The translations under genes and the position numbers were made by a program. 64,000 nt of DNA from Bubalus kerabau. Taxonomy: Eukaryota > Chordata > Mammalia > Artiodactyla > Bovidae. This document shows positions 38,408 to 50,305 of the stretch, piece after piece (the stretch's first letter is position 1; each line of letters starts with the position of its first letter). The notes under the pieces were generated by a model. It was not told the DNA's origin, did not search any database, and worked only from the letters and a program-made list of their open reading frames with translations. The stretch lies in contig NC_073630.1 in NCBI RefSeq assembly GCF_029407905.1, forward strand, positions 49,377,001 through 49,441,000. Direction: 5' to 3'.

Positions 38408-38625
38408 TGTGTGTGGGTGTGCTCGGTCATGTCTGACTCTCTGTGGCCCCATGGACTGTGGCCTGCCAGGCCCCTCTGTCCACAGAGTTTTCCAGGCAAG
38501 GATCCTGGAGTGGGTTGCCATCTCCTTCTCCAGGGGATCTTCCCGACTCAGGGATCGAACCCTTGTCTCTTGTGTCTCCTGCATCAGCAAGAGGATCCTT
38601 TACCACCGTGCAACCTGAGAAGCCC
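38408..38625 (-). repeat. Bov-tA SINE
   Basis: The plus strand reads cggtcatgtctgactctctg at the start and caacctgagaagccc at the end. Confidence 0.94.
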
Positions 38626-39835
38626 CTTGTTATGTGCTGCCGGTGAATTAATAGATCTCTCAACAAAAGGATATTTAAATCGATGTATGACACCTGCTAA
38701 AATTCTCAAGAAGCCATTAATTACACACTCTGAAGAAAATGAGCTATGATACAACTAACTGTATAATTCGTATCTGTGATTCTTAATCATACGACTTTCC
38801 AGCTGCAAGATGGATCTTCTCTATTCATCTTCTCTGGTTCTGACCAATTAAACATTTTCTTTCATAATCATAACACTTCATGGGCCAAATCTTCAAAAGA
38901 AAAGGAGCTTGTTAGCAACATACCATCTCCCCTTGCTCATTTATGCTGCATTAGAATTCCTAAAAGTGTATACGTATAGGACATTATTAACACATTCAAG
39001 CTTAGCAGAACAATAACAATATTATTTGGTGGTCTAATTTTTCTATGAATGTGTTTCCAGAATAATTCTTTAAAAACTTTATAAATGAATAAATTAAAAA
39101 CTTCCTGTCAAACTAAGGTCAAATTTTGCCCATAGCCTATGTATGCGGAGAGAATACAAGTTTATTCAGGAGAAATCATTATCTTCTAAAGGAATTAGAA
39201 TGTCTATACAGACAGCCTTTGGGTACTTTATAGCTTGATTCATGTTTAATGTTCACTGACAACGTGTATCTCTGAGTCATTTATTTCATAACTCTACAGT
39301 GGCCACTGTAGGTTTCTTTTTCAGAAACCATTCATTCCCAATCATCAAAGCACACGTTTCCTGCACTGGGGGTTTCTAAATGTAATGCAGGAGCAGCACT
39401 GGAAACAGTAAGTGGTCTGGTTCCCAGTTAGCCTGCTCTGTCTAAGATTCCACGAGCCTGACCCATCCCCCAGGCTCACCAAGCATAAGGTGAAAATCAA
39501 GAGCTTATGGCTTCAACCAGAGCCAAATCTGATCATGCAGCAACCTCCTGTCCCTGGTTGCACAAACCCAGGCACCCCAGTGGTTTATATACTATCTTTG
39601 GCAGAAGCTGAGTAGCTGAAATAGTGACTATAAAATCAGAGCTTAAAATATTTACTATCTGGCCTTACACAGAAAAACATTGTCAACCCCTGGTACAGTC
39701 TACTTGCATTTCTCAATTTAACTAGCTGAAGTGCTATGAAAAAAACAAGCCGAGAGGCCAGCCACGTCACAATCTACTCCTGCTGGATGCAAATCTACAT
39801 CATCTAAAGGCAGCTTTCTTTTTATTCTTACACTG
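38626..39835. other. Intron E-F stretch, unclassified
   Basis: AT-rich. No repeat or exon is recognised. Confidence 0.5.
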
Positions 39836-40083
39836 TCACCTTTACCTGGGCTTCCCCGGTGGCACTAGTGGTAAAGAACCTGTCTGCCAATGCAGGAGAT
39901 GTAAAGAGATATGGGTTTGATCCCTGGGTCAAGAAGATCCCCTGGAGGAGGGCATGGCAACCCACTGCAATACTCTTGCCTGGAGAATCCCATGGACAGA
40001 GGAGCCTGGCGGGCTATAGTCCATAAGGTCGCAAAGAGTCGGACACAACTGAATAGACAGTGCATGCACGCATCACCTTTACC
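39836..40083 (+). repeat. Bov-tA SINE with 11-bp target duplication
   Basis: The element (39848-40072) is flanked by tcacctttacc at 39836-39846 and again at 40073-40083. The identical flanks suggest a fairly young insertion. Confidence 0.95.
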
Positions 40084-40816
40084 TCCAGCCTTTTATTCAC
40101 AGTTCCTGAAACAAACCATCAGTTGGTCCAATGTAACGCATCATGTTTTGAAGGCAGATATTAGCCACTGATTTCTTTGCCTAATGAGTCAAAAAGATCG
40201 GTGAGCCTGCAAAATGAGAGGCTGGAGTCAGTGCCCCTCATCCAGTCCTTAATCCAGGATGGATTGCCTGCTGTCAGTCACCTGGAGCCCTGTGGCTCAT
40301 GTGATGGGCAGACGCTTCTCGAGGTGCTGGGCAGCAGGAACATAGGGAGGGATGGAACTCTCTTATATGTAGACTCTGCAACCCTGCTGCTTGTGACGTG
40401 TTGATAGCAGCCCTTGGCTTACTGCCCCTGCTTAATCTGACTCAATCTCCCCTGACATCTCCAGATCCTTCCCAGTCACATGATTTTGGAACAAAGACAA
40501 AATGTCTCTGTTTCTGGTATACACGGTTTTCAAAATCAGAGTCTGTCCAGGGCTGTATCTCCCCTCCCCATACCAGTCTTCCCACTCGTGAAAAGCTCCT
40601 CATGCACAGATGTAGGATGGTTCCTGCGTTCAGCCTGAGAGCACAGTGAGGAAATATGAACTGGAGATTATGAGAGGGTTTCTCTCTGCATGGGATTATG
40701 CTTGCACTCTGAAGGCCAGTGAATAAACCAGCCACAGAGGCAGACACTTGATAAAATTGTTCAGGAAGCCCTAGTAGGCAGGGCCATAACCACTCCCACC
40801 CATTTCCCTCTTGTAC
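40084..40816. other. Intron E-F next to exon E, unclassified
   Basis: No repeat is recognised. The minus frame of exon E stays open down to 40442, which I take as chance. Confidence 0.5.
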
Positions 40817-40996
40817 CTGATCTCCTTGGAGCGTGTGCTGGTCAAGGGGGGTCTTGGTGGCGATATTGCTGTAGTAGGCATAGGACAACTCCCAGTCCAG
40901 AGGGTAGTTATCAATACCCTGGTAATGCTTGTACCCAAGATTCATCGAAGACAGTCTTTCACTGCCCTGGCCTCCAACCAAACTATACAACATGCC
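40817..40996 (-). CDS. SEL1L3: SEL1L3 exon E
   Basis: The exon has 180 bases, 60 codons, phase 0-0. The acceptor is ctaacag|GGCATG and the donor is GATCAG|gtacaa. It encodes GMLYSLVGGQGSERLSSM, then YKHYQGIDNYPLDWELSYAYY, and ends HTLQGDQ. SYAYYSNIATKT resembles the second helix of a Sel1-like repeat. The intron downstream stays open for 125 codons, so a transcript retaining it would carry a long unrelated tail. I regard that as chance. Confidence 0.96.
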
Positions 40997-41146
40997 CTGT
41001 TAGAAAGAAATGGACAGTGTTCACAAGATTACAGAAAAGGGTGGTAAAATTCTAACATAGAAAGGTCATCTGGACCCACCCCCATAATATGAGCTTAGTC
41101 ATTCTGGAAAGAAGTTAATACGTCTTTTAAGAAAAACTTTAGATAG

Positions 41147-41268
41147 GACTTCCTTGGTGGTCCAGTGGTTAAGACTCTGTACTCCCAAAGCAGGGTGCAT
41201 GGGCTCTATCCCTGGTTGGGGAACTAAGACCCTGCGTGCCACACTGCATGGCCAAAAAACAAAAAACA
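41147..41268 (+). repeat. CHR-type tRNA-Glu SINE
   Basis: It reads ggacttccttggtggtccag, atccctggttggggaactaa and ends with catggcc and an A-rich tail. Near-identical gaaaaactt sequences flank it. Confidence 0.92.
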
Positions 41269-41484
41269 TGAAAAACTTCAGAAAAGTCACAAGAGCTTTC
41301 TCGTGATTATCTGTCCTTAATGTCTAATAGCTGAAAAGTCCTTTGTTCTTCCCTCAGTGAAGACAGGGTCTTCCCCTGACTTATCTCACAGCATCTCTTC
41401 GTGTATCCACCAACTGTTCTAAGGATGCTGGCCCACTTCAGCTACATCATCTGTGTCAGATGATCTGAATGGTGGGCCACATTC

Positions 41485-41690
41485 CAACTTCACATTCTCA
41501 GAATGTTAGTGTTGGGAAGGGTCCTTAGAGATTGATTGGTCCAACCACCTCATTTCAGAGTGAAGGAAATAGAGGCTCAGAAAGTTGAAGTCATATGTCT
41601 TTGGTCAACCAGTCGTTTTGTGACAGAAACAGGGCTCAAGTCTTCTACTCTATACACCTCAATGGGAACTGCCTCAAGGACTTAGGAAAG
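41485..41690 (+). repeat. MIR-like or related old SINE
   Basis: It contains agaatgttagtgttgggaag, gattggtccaaccacctcat and aatagaggctcagaaagttg, a common old mammalian repeat pattern. Family uncertain. Confidence 0.5.
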
Positions 41691-41961
41691 CATGCCATCA
41701 GTCATGAGCTGCTACAGCCAGAGATGCACATAAAGAAATCAAGTGAAAGAAACATGGAGCCACCTGGGAGGGTCTAAACAGTCTGAGTCTCTTCAAATCC
41801 AGGATAAACAATCCTGGGTGCAAATACAAAAACTCTGTGATCAGGGATTATTTAGCAGCACTTATAAAAGTGCAATTCCAGATGTTAAGCAAGTTGCATA
41901 TGAAATTTGGATTCAACACCATAAACAAAACAGTCTAGTATGACTTTTGTTTTAACGGTGT

Positions 41962-42081
41962 GCAATTCGCTCAGTCGTGTCCGACTCTCTTTGTCACCCC
42001 ATAGGCTGTAGCCCTCCAGGCTCCTCTGTCCATGGAATTCTCCAGGCAAGAATACTGGAGTGGGTTGCCATTTCCTTCTCC
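41962..42081 (-). repeat. Single Bov-A unit
   Basis: One Bov-A unit (tcagtcgtgtccgactctct to ttgccatttccttctcc) is flanked by gttttaacggt and gttttaatggt, a likely target duplication with one change. Confidence 0.9.
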
Positions 42082-42497
42082 TGTTTTAATGGTAGAAGGC
42101 TGAATGTGACAATTCTTTGCTTAGAGGTCTAAATGATTCCACTAAGCTAAAAAGTCATATGCGATGATGGGTCCACAGCCAGAATAGTTCCAAGAATTGG
42201 GTAAGAGGCACCTGTTCTTGAAGGACTAGGATTTTGATAAGCCCTGCACAAACTATTCCTGAGTATATCAATCGTATCCCCATGCTGTGTCCAGAAATGG
42301 ATAAAGTGCACTTCTTCATTCACTGCCAGCAGAGGATCCTGTATTTAACACAGCCCTAAGCTGTTTTTCTTGAGTGTAAAGATTTTAAAGGACTCCAGGG
42401 AGCATGAACATGTCCAGTTCCACCTGGGGTATGAGGGCCTTACCCTGCAAATACAATCTAGGTGACGGATATTCCTGCGATTCATGAAATACTCTAC
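42082..42497. other. Intron D-E next to exon D, unclassified
   Basis: Nothing is recognised between the Bov-A unit and the donor of exon D. Confidence 0.5.
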
Positions 42498-42709
42498 CTG
42501 TAGCTGATCCCGAGGTACAGTTAATCCAGTTTCATAAAAGACTGCGAGGTAGTAGGATGCTTTATGGTATCCACAGCAGCTGGCATCCATCAGAAAGGGG
42601 ACGATGGAGCTAATTTGGTGAAGGCCATCAACACTGGAGAGTCTCTTTACAGCCTTCTCGAATATCCGCCCACCGATATCTAATACAGATTCATTTTGGT
42701 TCCTCGGCA
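42498..42709 (-). CDS. SEL1L3: SEL1L3 exon D (first Sel1-like helices)
   Basis: At 212 bases this is the longest exon in view. The acceptor is tttacag|TGCCGAGG and the donor is CTACAG|gtagag. After completing a Val codon it encodes exactly 70 codons, from PRNQNES to PRDQLQ. NES is a possible N-glycosylation site. The part with GYHKASYYLAVFYETG has the alternating small and aromatic spacing of a Sel1-like repeat and starts the solenoid. It follows the 11.5 kb intron. Confidence 0.96.
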
Positions 42710-43199
42710 CTGTAAATAACACAATTCACAGCACACACAATTAACTACCATGGGATCGACATGGCTTTAAAAAGAATTGGGAGGAGCCAATTAAATCACC
42801 TGAGTTATTAATATTGCTGGTCCTGCAGTGCCTTGAAATATACCACCTTCCGGGGAAGTAAATCAAACCCGTTGGGGATGCCAGGGTGTCATTCTGTAAA
42901 TAGCTTTTCCTTTGGCACTAAATGACAGCCTAGTATCCTGGGGGAGAGGATGTGCTTTCTACAGCTGAGAGAATGCCTCAAGAGAATAATCTACTCAGTG
43001 TAACTCACACCAAGTTAGGACCACCGAAACTGCCAGAGAGACTTTTTTTTTCCCTCTAAGACTCTGAAGGAGAGTGTGTTTTATCTCAGAAATAGATCCT
43101 AGGTGCTGCTGTAAGAAGTTGAGCACAAGAACCTTATTTTGAGATGCCTTCTTATCATCTTTTGCCTCTGGTTTTCCTTGTGGGTTTCTAAATACAACA

Positions 43200-43425
43200 A
43201 AAAGAATGTCAACTTTTATTGAAGGCTTATGAAATGCCCAATACTGGGTTGAATCCCTTATGCAAATTATGTCATGTAAGCCAAACAATTTTAGGAGGTA
43301 GGTACTTAATTAGGGTCTTAATTTTTCAGATGAGGAGACTGAAGTCTGGAGAAGTCAACTAACTTGTCTAAAGTTACAAAAGCTGGCAAGTGGCTGAGCC
43401 AAGCCTAGAATCCAGCTTGGTAGGT
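43200..43425 (+). repeat. MIR SINE
   Basis: It shows tattgaaggcttatgaaatg, tcagatgaggagactgaagt, gtctaaagttacaaaagctg and ctgagccaagcctagaatcc. Confidence 0.8.
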
Positions 43426-43926
43426 CACAGGAAAAGATTCCTATTCACTGTGCTTCAGCTTCTTCCTGATAATAGGCAACCAGGTATCTTAATAAGTACC
43501 TTACTGCCGTGGGTAGAGATCTCTCTATACAATTGCTTTAAGCTATGGCATTTCCTTTCACCTAATCCTCCCATAAATTGATAAACTAAGTCCAAACAGG
43601 CAAGTTATAAGGCCTTATAATCTGTCACAGTCCCTTAAAATCTATCTACATTATTCATCTCTCATTTATTAATCAGCCAGCAAATGTTTACAGTTCTACT
43701 CTGTGTATCTACAGGATGCTGTGTTACAAAAAGCCACATAGGATTGCACAGGTACTACTTCCATTTAAAGAGATGCAGTCAACTTATTTAAAATGAAAAT
43801 TTTCTCCCCTGAGAATTATGTCCAACAGTTTTCTTTGATCTTCTTCAATTTATCCCACATTAAAATGTTATTAACAACTTCCAAGAGGCAACGAGAGACT
43901 CATTCTATCAGCACTTCACCAAAGTA

Positions 43927-44077
43927 ATGCGGGAGACCTGGGTTTGACCTCTGGGTTGGGAAAATCCCCTGGAGAAGGGAAAGGCCACCCACTCCAGTAT
44001 TCTGGCCTGGAGAATTCCATGGACTATATAGTCTATGGGGTTGCAAACAGTCAGACACGGCTGAGCAACTTTCACAA
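43927..44077 (+). repeat. Bov-tA SINE, 5'-truncated
   Basis: It begins inside the tRNA-like part (gcgggagacctgggtttgac) and ends gtcagacacggctgagcaac. The first 35-40 bases of the head are missing. Confidence 0.93.
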
Positions 44078-44776
44078 AAAATTCACAAAAGGCATGAACA
44101 GAGATAAGTTTCCAACGTGGGAAACCTCTCGCTGGAGGATTTGAGATTGGATTGAAGGGCAGGCCATTGGCAAAGGTTGATGTCTCTGCCTTGGCATCAC
44201 AGAAGCCAGCGGAATCCAACGGATGAAACTGTGAGATCCACGCCATTGATTATGAGCTGGTACCTATCCCTTTGAGCACATAGGCAGCTGGCTGCCCCTG
44301 TCAGGGAGGCACGTGCCTTCACTTGCTAAGCTGTGGGAAAGGTACCCGCCCTCCACCTCCACTCAGCGCTAAGGTAGTCCTGTCTCCTGGCTCCTGAAAC
44401 TCCTCACCCTCACCCTCTTCAGCTTGTTCAGAGGTAGCACCTTGGATCTGCTTTAACTCTCTCCATCCCAAGAGGTAAGTGCTGAAAGAACCACCTCACT
44501 GAACAAGTGGACTTTGCTCATCCTTCTGTATTTTTTTAAATTCCTAAAGAAATAGCTGCTTGTTATTAAAAAAAAAAAAGACTCAAACAATGTAGGTTTA
44601 TATAAAATAAAAAGTCCCCTCTCTCCCAGTCGTTCTTTAATTGTGAAGGAAAACTATTGAAAGTTTGGTGTATGTACTTCTAGACTTTTCCTCATCATAG
44701 ATAATTCATTATACATCTATCTGCCTATATACATACATATTTTCCTTCTGAAAAGCTCCTATAGATTCAAACTCTC
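44078..44776. other. Intron C-D stretch, unclassified
   Basis: An A-run lies at 44568-44579. Nothing else is recognised. Confidence 0.45.
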
Positions 44777-44937
44777 AACTTTTTTCCCTTATGAATATTT
44801 TTATTGAAATTAGTTTAACATTCTGTTAGTATCAGCTGTAGAACAAAATGACTCATACATATTCTTGTTCAGATTCTTTTCCATTATAGGTTATTACAAG
44901 ATATTGAGTCTAGTTCCCTATGCTTATCTGTCAACTT
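44777..44937 (-). repeat. L1 3' end
   Basis: The plus strand reads tatttttattgaaattagtt, acattctgttagtatcagct and gagtctagttccctatgctt, the complement of an artiodactyl L1 3' end. Confidence 0.75.
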
Positions 44938-44959
44938 TCTTTTTAAATTAACAGCATAC

Positions 44960-46955
44960 CACAAATACCTGTCCACAGCAGTCAGAAGCTTATTCTTCTT
45001 CCTAAACTTTTAATAGTATTGCAGTCTAGAGCAGTGCTGTTCTTCCAACCGGTTTCCTATTTTTAGCCTCTTGGGTTGCTTCCAGTGGTTTGGCTATAAC
45101 CAACAAAATGCCAATGAACGTCCTTGAACATTTTCCTCTGCTCATCTGTTGGGATGGATCTGAATAATAACCCCCTTTTCCACCAGGAGTCTGGGGCTCT
45201 TCTTTTGAATTTTCCCTCTGCAGAGTTGAGAGAATTCCATCCTATCCAACCAGTAGACAGGGTGAGAACCTACTGCAGTGATTCAGTGTGTACTGCAGCA
45301 CTCAGCTGGAGTTGCAAAACAAACCCCACCCCTACTTGCTCTTATATTTACTTTTAAATACATGCTCATCTCCAATGCCCCTTTATGCACACTCAGAGCA
45401 AAGCAATATTACCATTTTGTTAATGATTCATTCTGGCCTTACCTGCTTTGCCAAACACATAACTAAGATGATGAGTTTTGCCTGAGTACCCACGGACATG
45501 GGCTTTGGGGACTCAAAGGAGAGAAGAGACTCCAAACTAAATGAAGCTCCAAATGAAACACTTGCTCTGCTGACATCTGGCACAGAACCCCAGAAATCAT
45601 TTGCAGGATTGTCCCAGAAGCACGGATTGCTGGAGAATAACAATCAGGAGGGAGAACCTTCACAAAGTTCAAATCCTCAGCAAGTGCACACACAGAAAAA
45701 AAAAAAAATGCAGACTGAAACGAAGGCAGGTGGAAAAGCCTTCATTATTTCTTTTACCTATTAAAATTCTTAACTCCCCCCAAACATTACCAATCGGTGC
45801 TTTCTCTACAAAAGAATCTAGACAGTTTTCTGCCCTTGTGGATATAATAATAAAATAATAATACATCTAAAGGAAAACTGCTCATTTTGCACATTTTTTA
45901 AAGTTTGCATTTCAAATGTGGCACAAAATCAAAGCTCTGATGTCACTGGTGATATTGTAAAACCGGCTATCTAAAAATACATTTAATGAGACTGTTAATT
46001 TCACCCATCTGGTTTAGCATATGCATTTTTTCTAGTGGATCTGTAACTAAAAAACATGCCTTGTTTATGGGGATTAATGGAGTAATGAAAAACAAACAAA
46101 CAAAATAGAAGTGGAGCCACTTGCCCATTTTTCTTTCTTCCTACACGAGAGGCTAAGGAAACAAAAGGCACCACCACCGTTAATTAACTCTCACTCTCTT
46201 CCCGGGAGCACAGTATTGTTTATTTTGCTCTTTTTTCTTTTTCCCAGCAATACCATAAGGTCACCATTTGTGTGCTCGTCATTAAAAGAGGCAAAAAGCA
46301 GAAAACGAGAAAGTAGCCGCCTACTGAAGGAGCTGAAGCCACATCTGATGGAAAATTTGGGAGAAAAAGGCAGGCTTATTTATTCCTTCTGAGGGGAAAA
46401 AGACGCATTAAGAAAGTCATTTTTTATTTCAACCTTCTGAAAGCTATAATGTATCCAGAGAAGTTTGAAAGCGGGGGGGAAAAACATGGAAGGAGAACAT
46501 ATCATTTAACCAGAAAAGGACAGATCTTCACCAAGTTTTATAGTTCTGTTTTTTTTTTTAATAGCACATCTCTCATTTGCATTTGCATTTGATGAGCCCC
46601 ACAGGGTTCCTGAGGCTCAAAGAGGTGGCTTATTTCTCTCCCCGAAATAAACTATTTGTACTTTTCTGTCCTGTGTAGATTTTCTGACTTTATACATGTC
46701 ATTTCTCTTCCTCCCTCCTCTTCTCCCCACTCCCTCCTTCTTTTTATCTCTTTCTCTGTGTGTATTTTTAAAAAACTATAATGTATAATTCCTTGAATTA
46801 AAAAAATAAGATAGGGGCCCTTTAATGAAAAACAGCAAAGATAGCTCTTAAATTCCAGAGTATCCTGGAATTGCTAAATAACACCATTGTGTTTCTACCC
46901 TTTTCATGCTCGCTTTTTAGTCTCCAAATAAACACTGCAAAAATATGAAGAGTTG
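44960..46955. other. Intron C-D stretch, unclassified
   Basis: I recognise no named repeat with confidence. A CT-rich run lies near 46700-46760. Open frames such as 45498-45764 show no family features. Confidence 0.45.
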
Positions 46956-46956
46956 G

Positions 46957-47169
46957 GGGGCTTCCCTGGTAGCTCAGACAGTAAAGAATCTGCCCACAAG
47001 GTGGGAGATGCGGGTTTGATCCCTGGGTCGAGAAGATCCCCTGGAGAAGGGCATGGCAACCCACTCCGGTATTCCTGCCTGGAGAATCCCTATGGACAGA
47101 GGAGTCTGAGGGGCTACAGTCCATGGGGTTGCAAAGAGTCAGACACGACTGAGTGACTGACACTTTCAG
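46957..47169 (+). repeat. Bov-tA SINE
   Basis: Its head is ggcttccctggtagctcaga and its tail is gagtcagacacgactgagtg. Confidence 0.95.
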
Positions 47170-49435
47170 GAGCAAGCTAGAGTGCCATGAGTGCAGCCAG
47201 CACCCCTCTGCACATTGTAAGGAGGAACCGTGTCTCCTGCACTCCACTCGCTGAAGCCTAGGGCAGGCGCCGGGCAGTGGTCCTGCAGGAACAGTGCAGA
47301 TGGCGTCAGCCCCAGGATGCAAGCCCAGCCTCAGACCCGGCCTCCCCCTGAGGACCAATGAGGCCCCCTGAGGCAGACTCAGCCTCTCTGTAGTCACAGT
47401 CACCAGCTCTCAAGGGCTCAGGGGTGCCCATTCTGGCATGAAAAGAAGAAAGGGAGTCACCAGTTCCGGCCTCGGGGCATATGTCTGGAGGGTGTGCTGG
47501 CCGCTCACCTGGCCCTCCCTGCCGGGGAGTCCCCTGCACCTAGGCCTTGTGTCCTTCCTCACTCCTTCCTACCATGAGCAGTTCTCTGACCCAGAGCTCT
47601 CACCTGGCTCTGCCATCCCAGCAGCCTCTTACCAGCCAGTCCCCACCATCTCTCTTCCCTGATTCCAGAGCCCCATTCAAAGGGTCTCTGAATTCAAAGG
47701 GTTCCGTTTTGTCAAAGGTGTGAGAGGAGAATGAAAGAAGTAGCCAGCATACCTCTTCAAGGATGAAAAGGTGTGCACACTGAAATACTACCAGCCTAGC
47801 ATTAGAAACAGCTAATAGGGGATTCTATGCTCTGACAAGAGCCATTTTCCCAGAGAATTGGAGCTTCCCCAGAAAACAGCACAGAGCAATTAGAATGGTC
47901 CCCCGGAAGTCTTGAACATGGGGTCTTGGTCGGATGTCCCCCAGAGCCTAGACTTCAGGACAGAGTGGCACAGGAGCATTCCCAGACCACACGAGGGAAT
48001 GAGGATGCAGAGCAGTGGCCCAGGAATGCCGGGAGGTGGAAAGGGTTGGCTGCTACATCTGTATGCCTCGCAGCTGGGTGCCCCAGGAGCACTGCCATCT
48101 CTAACTCAAAGGCATGCTGACTCCAGGAGGTGAGGAACAAGTCCTGTGCTGCTTCAGAGGGGGAATTACCAGTGGGGATAGCTGCATTTTATATCAGGTT
48201 AGCACATCAGCTGTCACCATGTAAGAAGACTCCCACCTCCACACCCCCTGGCACTTGGCAGACAGCAGTGTGTGGGTGGGTCTACGCGTCTCATTACAGT
48301 CGCCCCAGGGCCCAGTGCCATGCTGGGAGGTTCTCAGTACATGGGTGTCAAGTTGGGTCTGCATGAACCTTCGGGCAGTTTCATATCCAGGCACCTGTAC
48401 TACCTGAGCAACGGGGTTACAGATATATGGAGGCAAGAACCCTGAGGGCTGTATTTCAGGTATTCTTTTGCAATGCGTGTGCATAGTCTAAGAAGGAGAC
48501 TGGTCTACTCGTGCTGACAGGCAAGAGTTGGGAGACAGCATTCTGCCTGACCTGGGAAACAGGACAGTGTTTTCAGAGCCAGGATGTCACTTCCTGAGGG
48601 GGAAGCAGACTAAAAATGTGTGAGAGAAATCAGAAAAATGTAGAGAAAAGGCAAATAAGCCATAGACTCCATCAATCTGGATTGCTATAATGGCTTGGGT
48701 TTGAACTTGCATCTCCTGGAAGTCAAACTCCCTGTTCTCTCACACCCCCAAAAGATGTTTTTAGTACTTACAATGAGATCACTTATTAATTTGGAGCGCG
48801 TTTAGTGACTCAACAAATACTTACTGAGGGTCTTCAAAGAAAGCCTAGATTTGAAGACATCTGAGTGCTGCTGTGGAACTAGACAGGCAAATCAATATTG
48901 TAACTTGGTAAGATGGGTACTGATAAGGGAAAACCTACACAATGGCAAGGAGGATGGGGGAGATGGAGCCGACTGCCTAAGGGGATAGGAACGATGATGT
49001 GAAGAGGCTGTTTGAGTTGGAACTTGAAGCCTTCTTGCAAGGCAGGCAAGCTGAGGAGCACAGGTGGCTGAGATGTGTTCTTTGTGGGGAGTGGTGCAGA
49101 AATGCACTCTATCAGGTCATATGAAGAAGGATTGATAACTAAGCAGCTAACCTATGTCCAGCATCATTGCAGACACTGCGAAGTAATCGGAAGTGTCAGT
49201 GGGATACTTACACCTCTCACATCACCCTGGACAAGCTTGCAGTCAAGCAAGTAATGGAGACACACAGAGGATCAAGGACACGTGTCTCAAGGCAGATGAG
49301 ATGAGCTTTACGTGGGCTACTCTGTCTCTTAGGTCCATAAGTTACCTTTCTGTCCATGAATCTCTTTCATAGACACCGTCACTTTATGAGAGTATTGCAT
49401 TCTTCATTCCTATGAAACTAGACTTACCCTAGCAA
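47170..49435. other. Intron C-D stretch, unclassified
   Basis: Bases 47220-47600 are GC-rich with some CpG but show no gene structure. Bases 48790-49130 (caacaaatacttactgaggg) may be an old dispersed repeat. No exon is recognised. Confidence 0.45.
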
Positions 49436-49439
49436 ATAA

Positions 49440-50305
49440 ATTACAAATTATACCTCACACCTATGAAAATGGCTACCATCAAAACCCCAGAGAATCACAA
49501 GTGTTGGTGAGAACATGGGAAAATTGGAACCCTTGTACACTGTTGACAGGATTGTAAGATGGTGCAGCCCTGATGGAAAACAGGATAATGGTTCCTCAAA
49601 AGGTTAAATGCAGAATCATCCTATGATCCAGCAAGCCCACCTCTCAGTATACAGCCTAAAGAATTGAAACCCAAGTCCTCAAGAGATACTTGTACATTAC
49701 ATTCAAAGCAGCACTATTTAAAACAGTGCACTTGGGTTGGGGGAAGCAACCCAAGTGTCCATCCACAGATGAATGAATAAACAAAATGTGATCTAGACAT
49801 GCAATAGAATATTATTCAGCCTTAAACAGGAAGGCTATTCTGACAGAGGCTACAGCATGTGCAAACCTTGAGGACTTTATGTTAAGTGAGATAAGCCAGT
49901 CACACGAGGACAAATACTGTATGATTCCACTCATATGTGGTCTTGAAGAATCACATGTATGGGCAAAGAAAGTAGAACGGTGGCCACCAGGGGGCGGGGT
50001 GGGGAACTGTGGTCTAAAGGAGTGTACTAGCAGTGTTCGTCGCTCAGTCATGTCTGACTCTTTGTGACCCCATGGACTGTAGCCCGCCAGGCTCCTCTGT
50101 CCATGGGATTCTCCAGGCAAGAATACTGGAGTGGGTTGCCATTTCCTTCCCCAGGGGATCTTCCCAACCCAGGGATCGAACCTGGATGTCCTGCATTGCA
50201 GGCAGATTCTCTACCAACTGAGCTACGAGGGAAGCCCTCACACTTAAAAATGGTGATGACAGGGAATTTTAAATTATGTGCATTTTACCATAAAATTTTT
50301 TTTTA
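49440..50305 (+). repeat. L1M 3' region, interrupted by a Bov-tA
   Basis: It runs from ctatgaaaatggctaccatc through acactgttgacaggattgta, ccaagtgtccatccacagat and ctgtatgattccactcatat, resumes after the SINE (50034-50238) as aaaatggtgatgacagg and ends in an A/T-run. Confidence 0.9.
50034..50238 (-). repeat. Bov-tA SINE
   Basis: The plus strand reads cgctcagtcatgtctgactc at the start and gagctacgagggaagccc at the end. Confidence 0.95.

Noticed and set aside
40442..40816. Long open extension of exon E into the intron (183 codons in all)
   Set aside because: There is a good donor at 40817, the mammalian protein continues with exon F, and the extension has no similarity to any domain I know.
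47220..47660. GC-rich stretch considered as a promoter or exon
   Set aside because: No exon of SEL1L3 is missing here, since exons C and D join perfectly in phase, and no core promoter pattern is seen.
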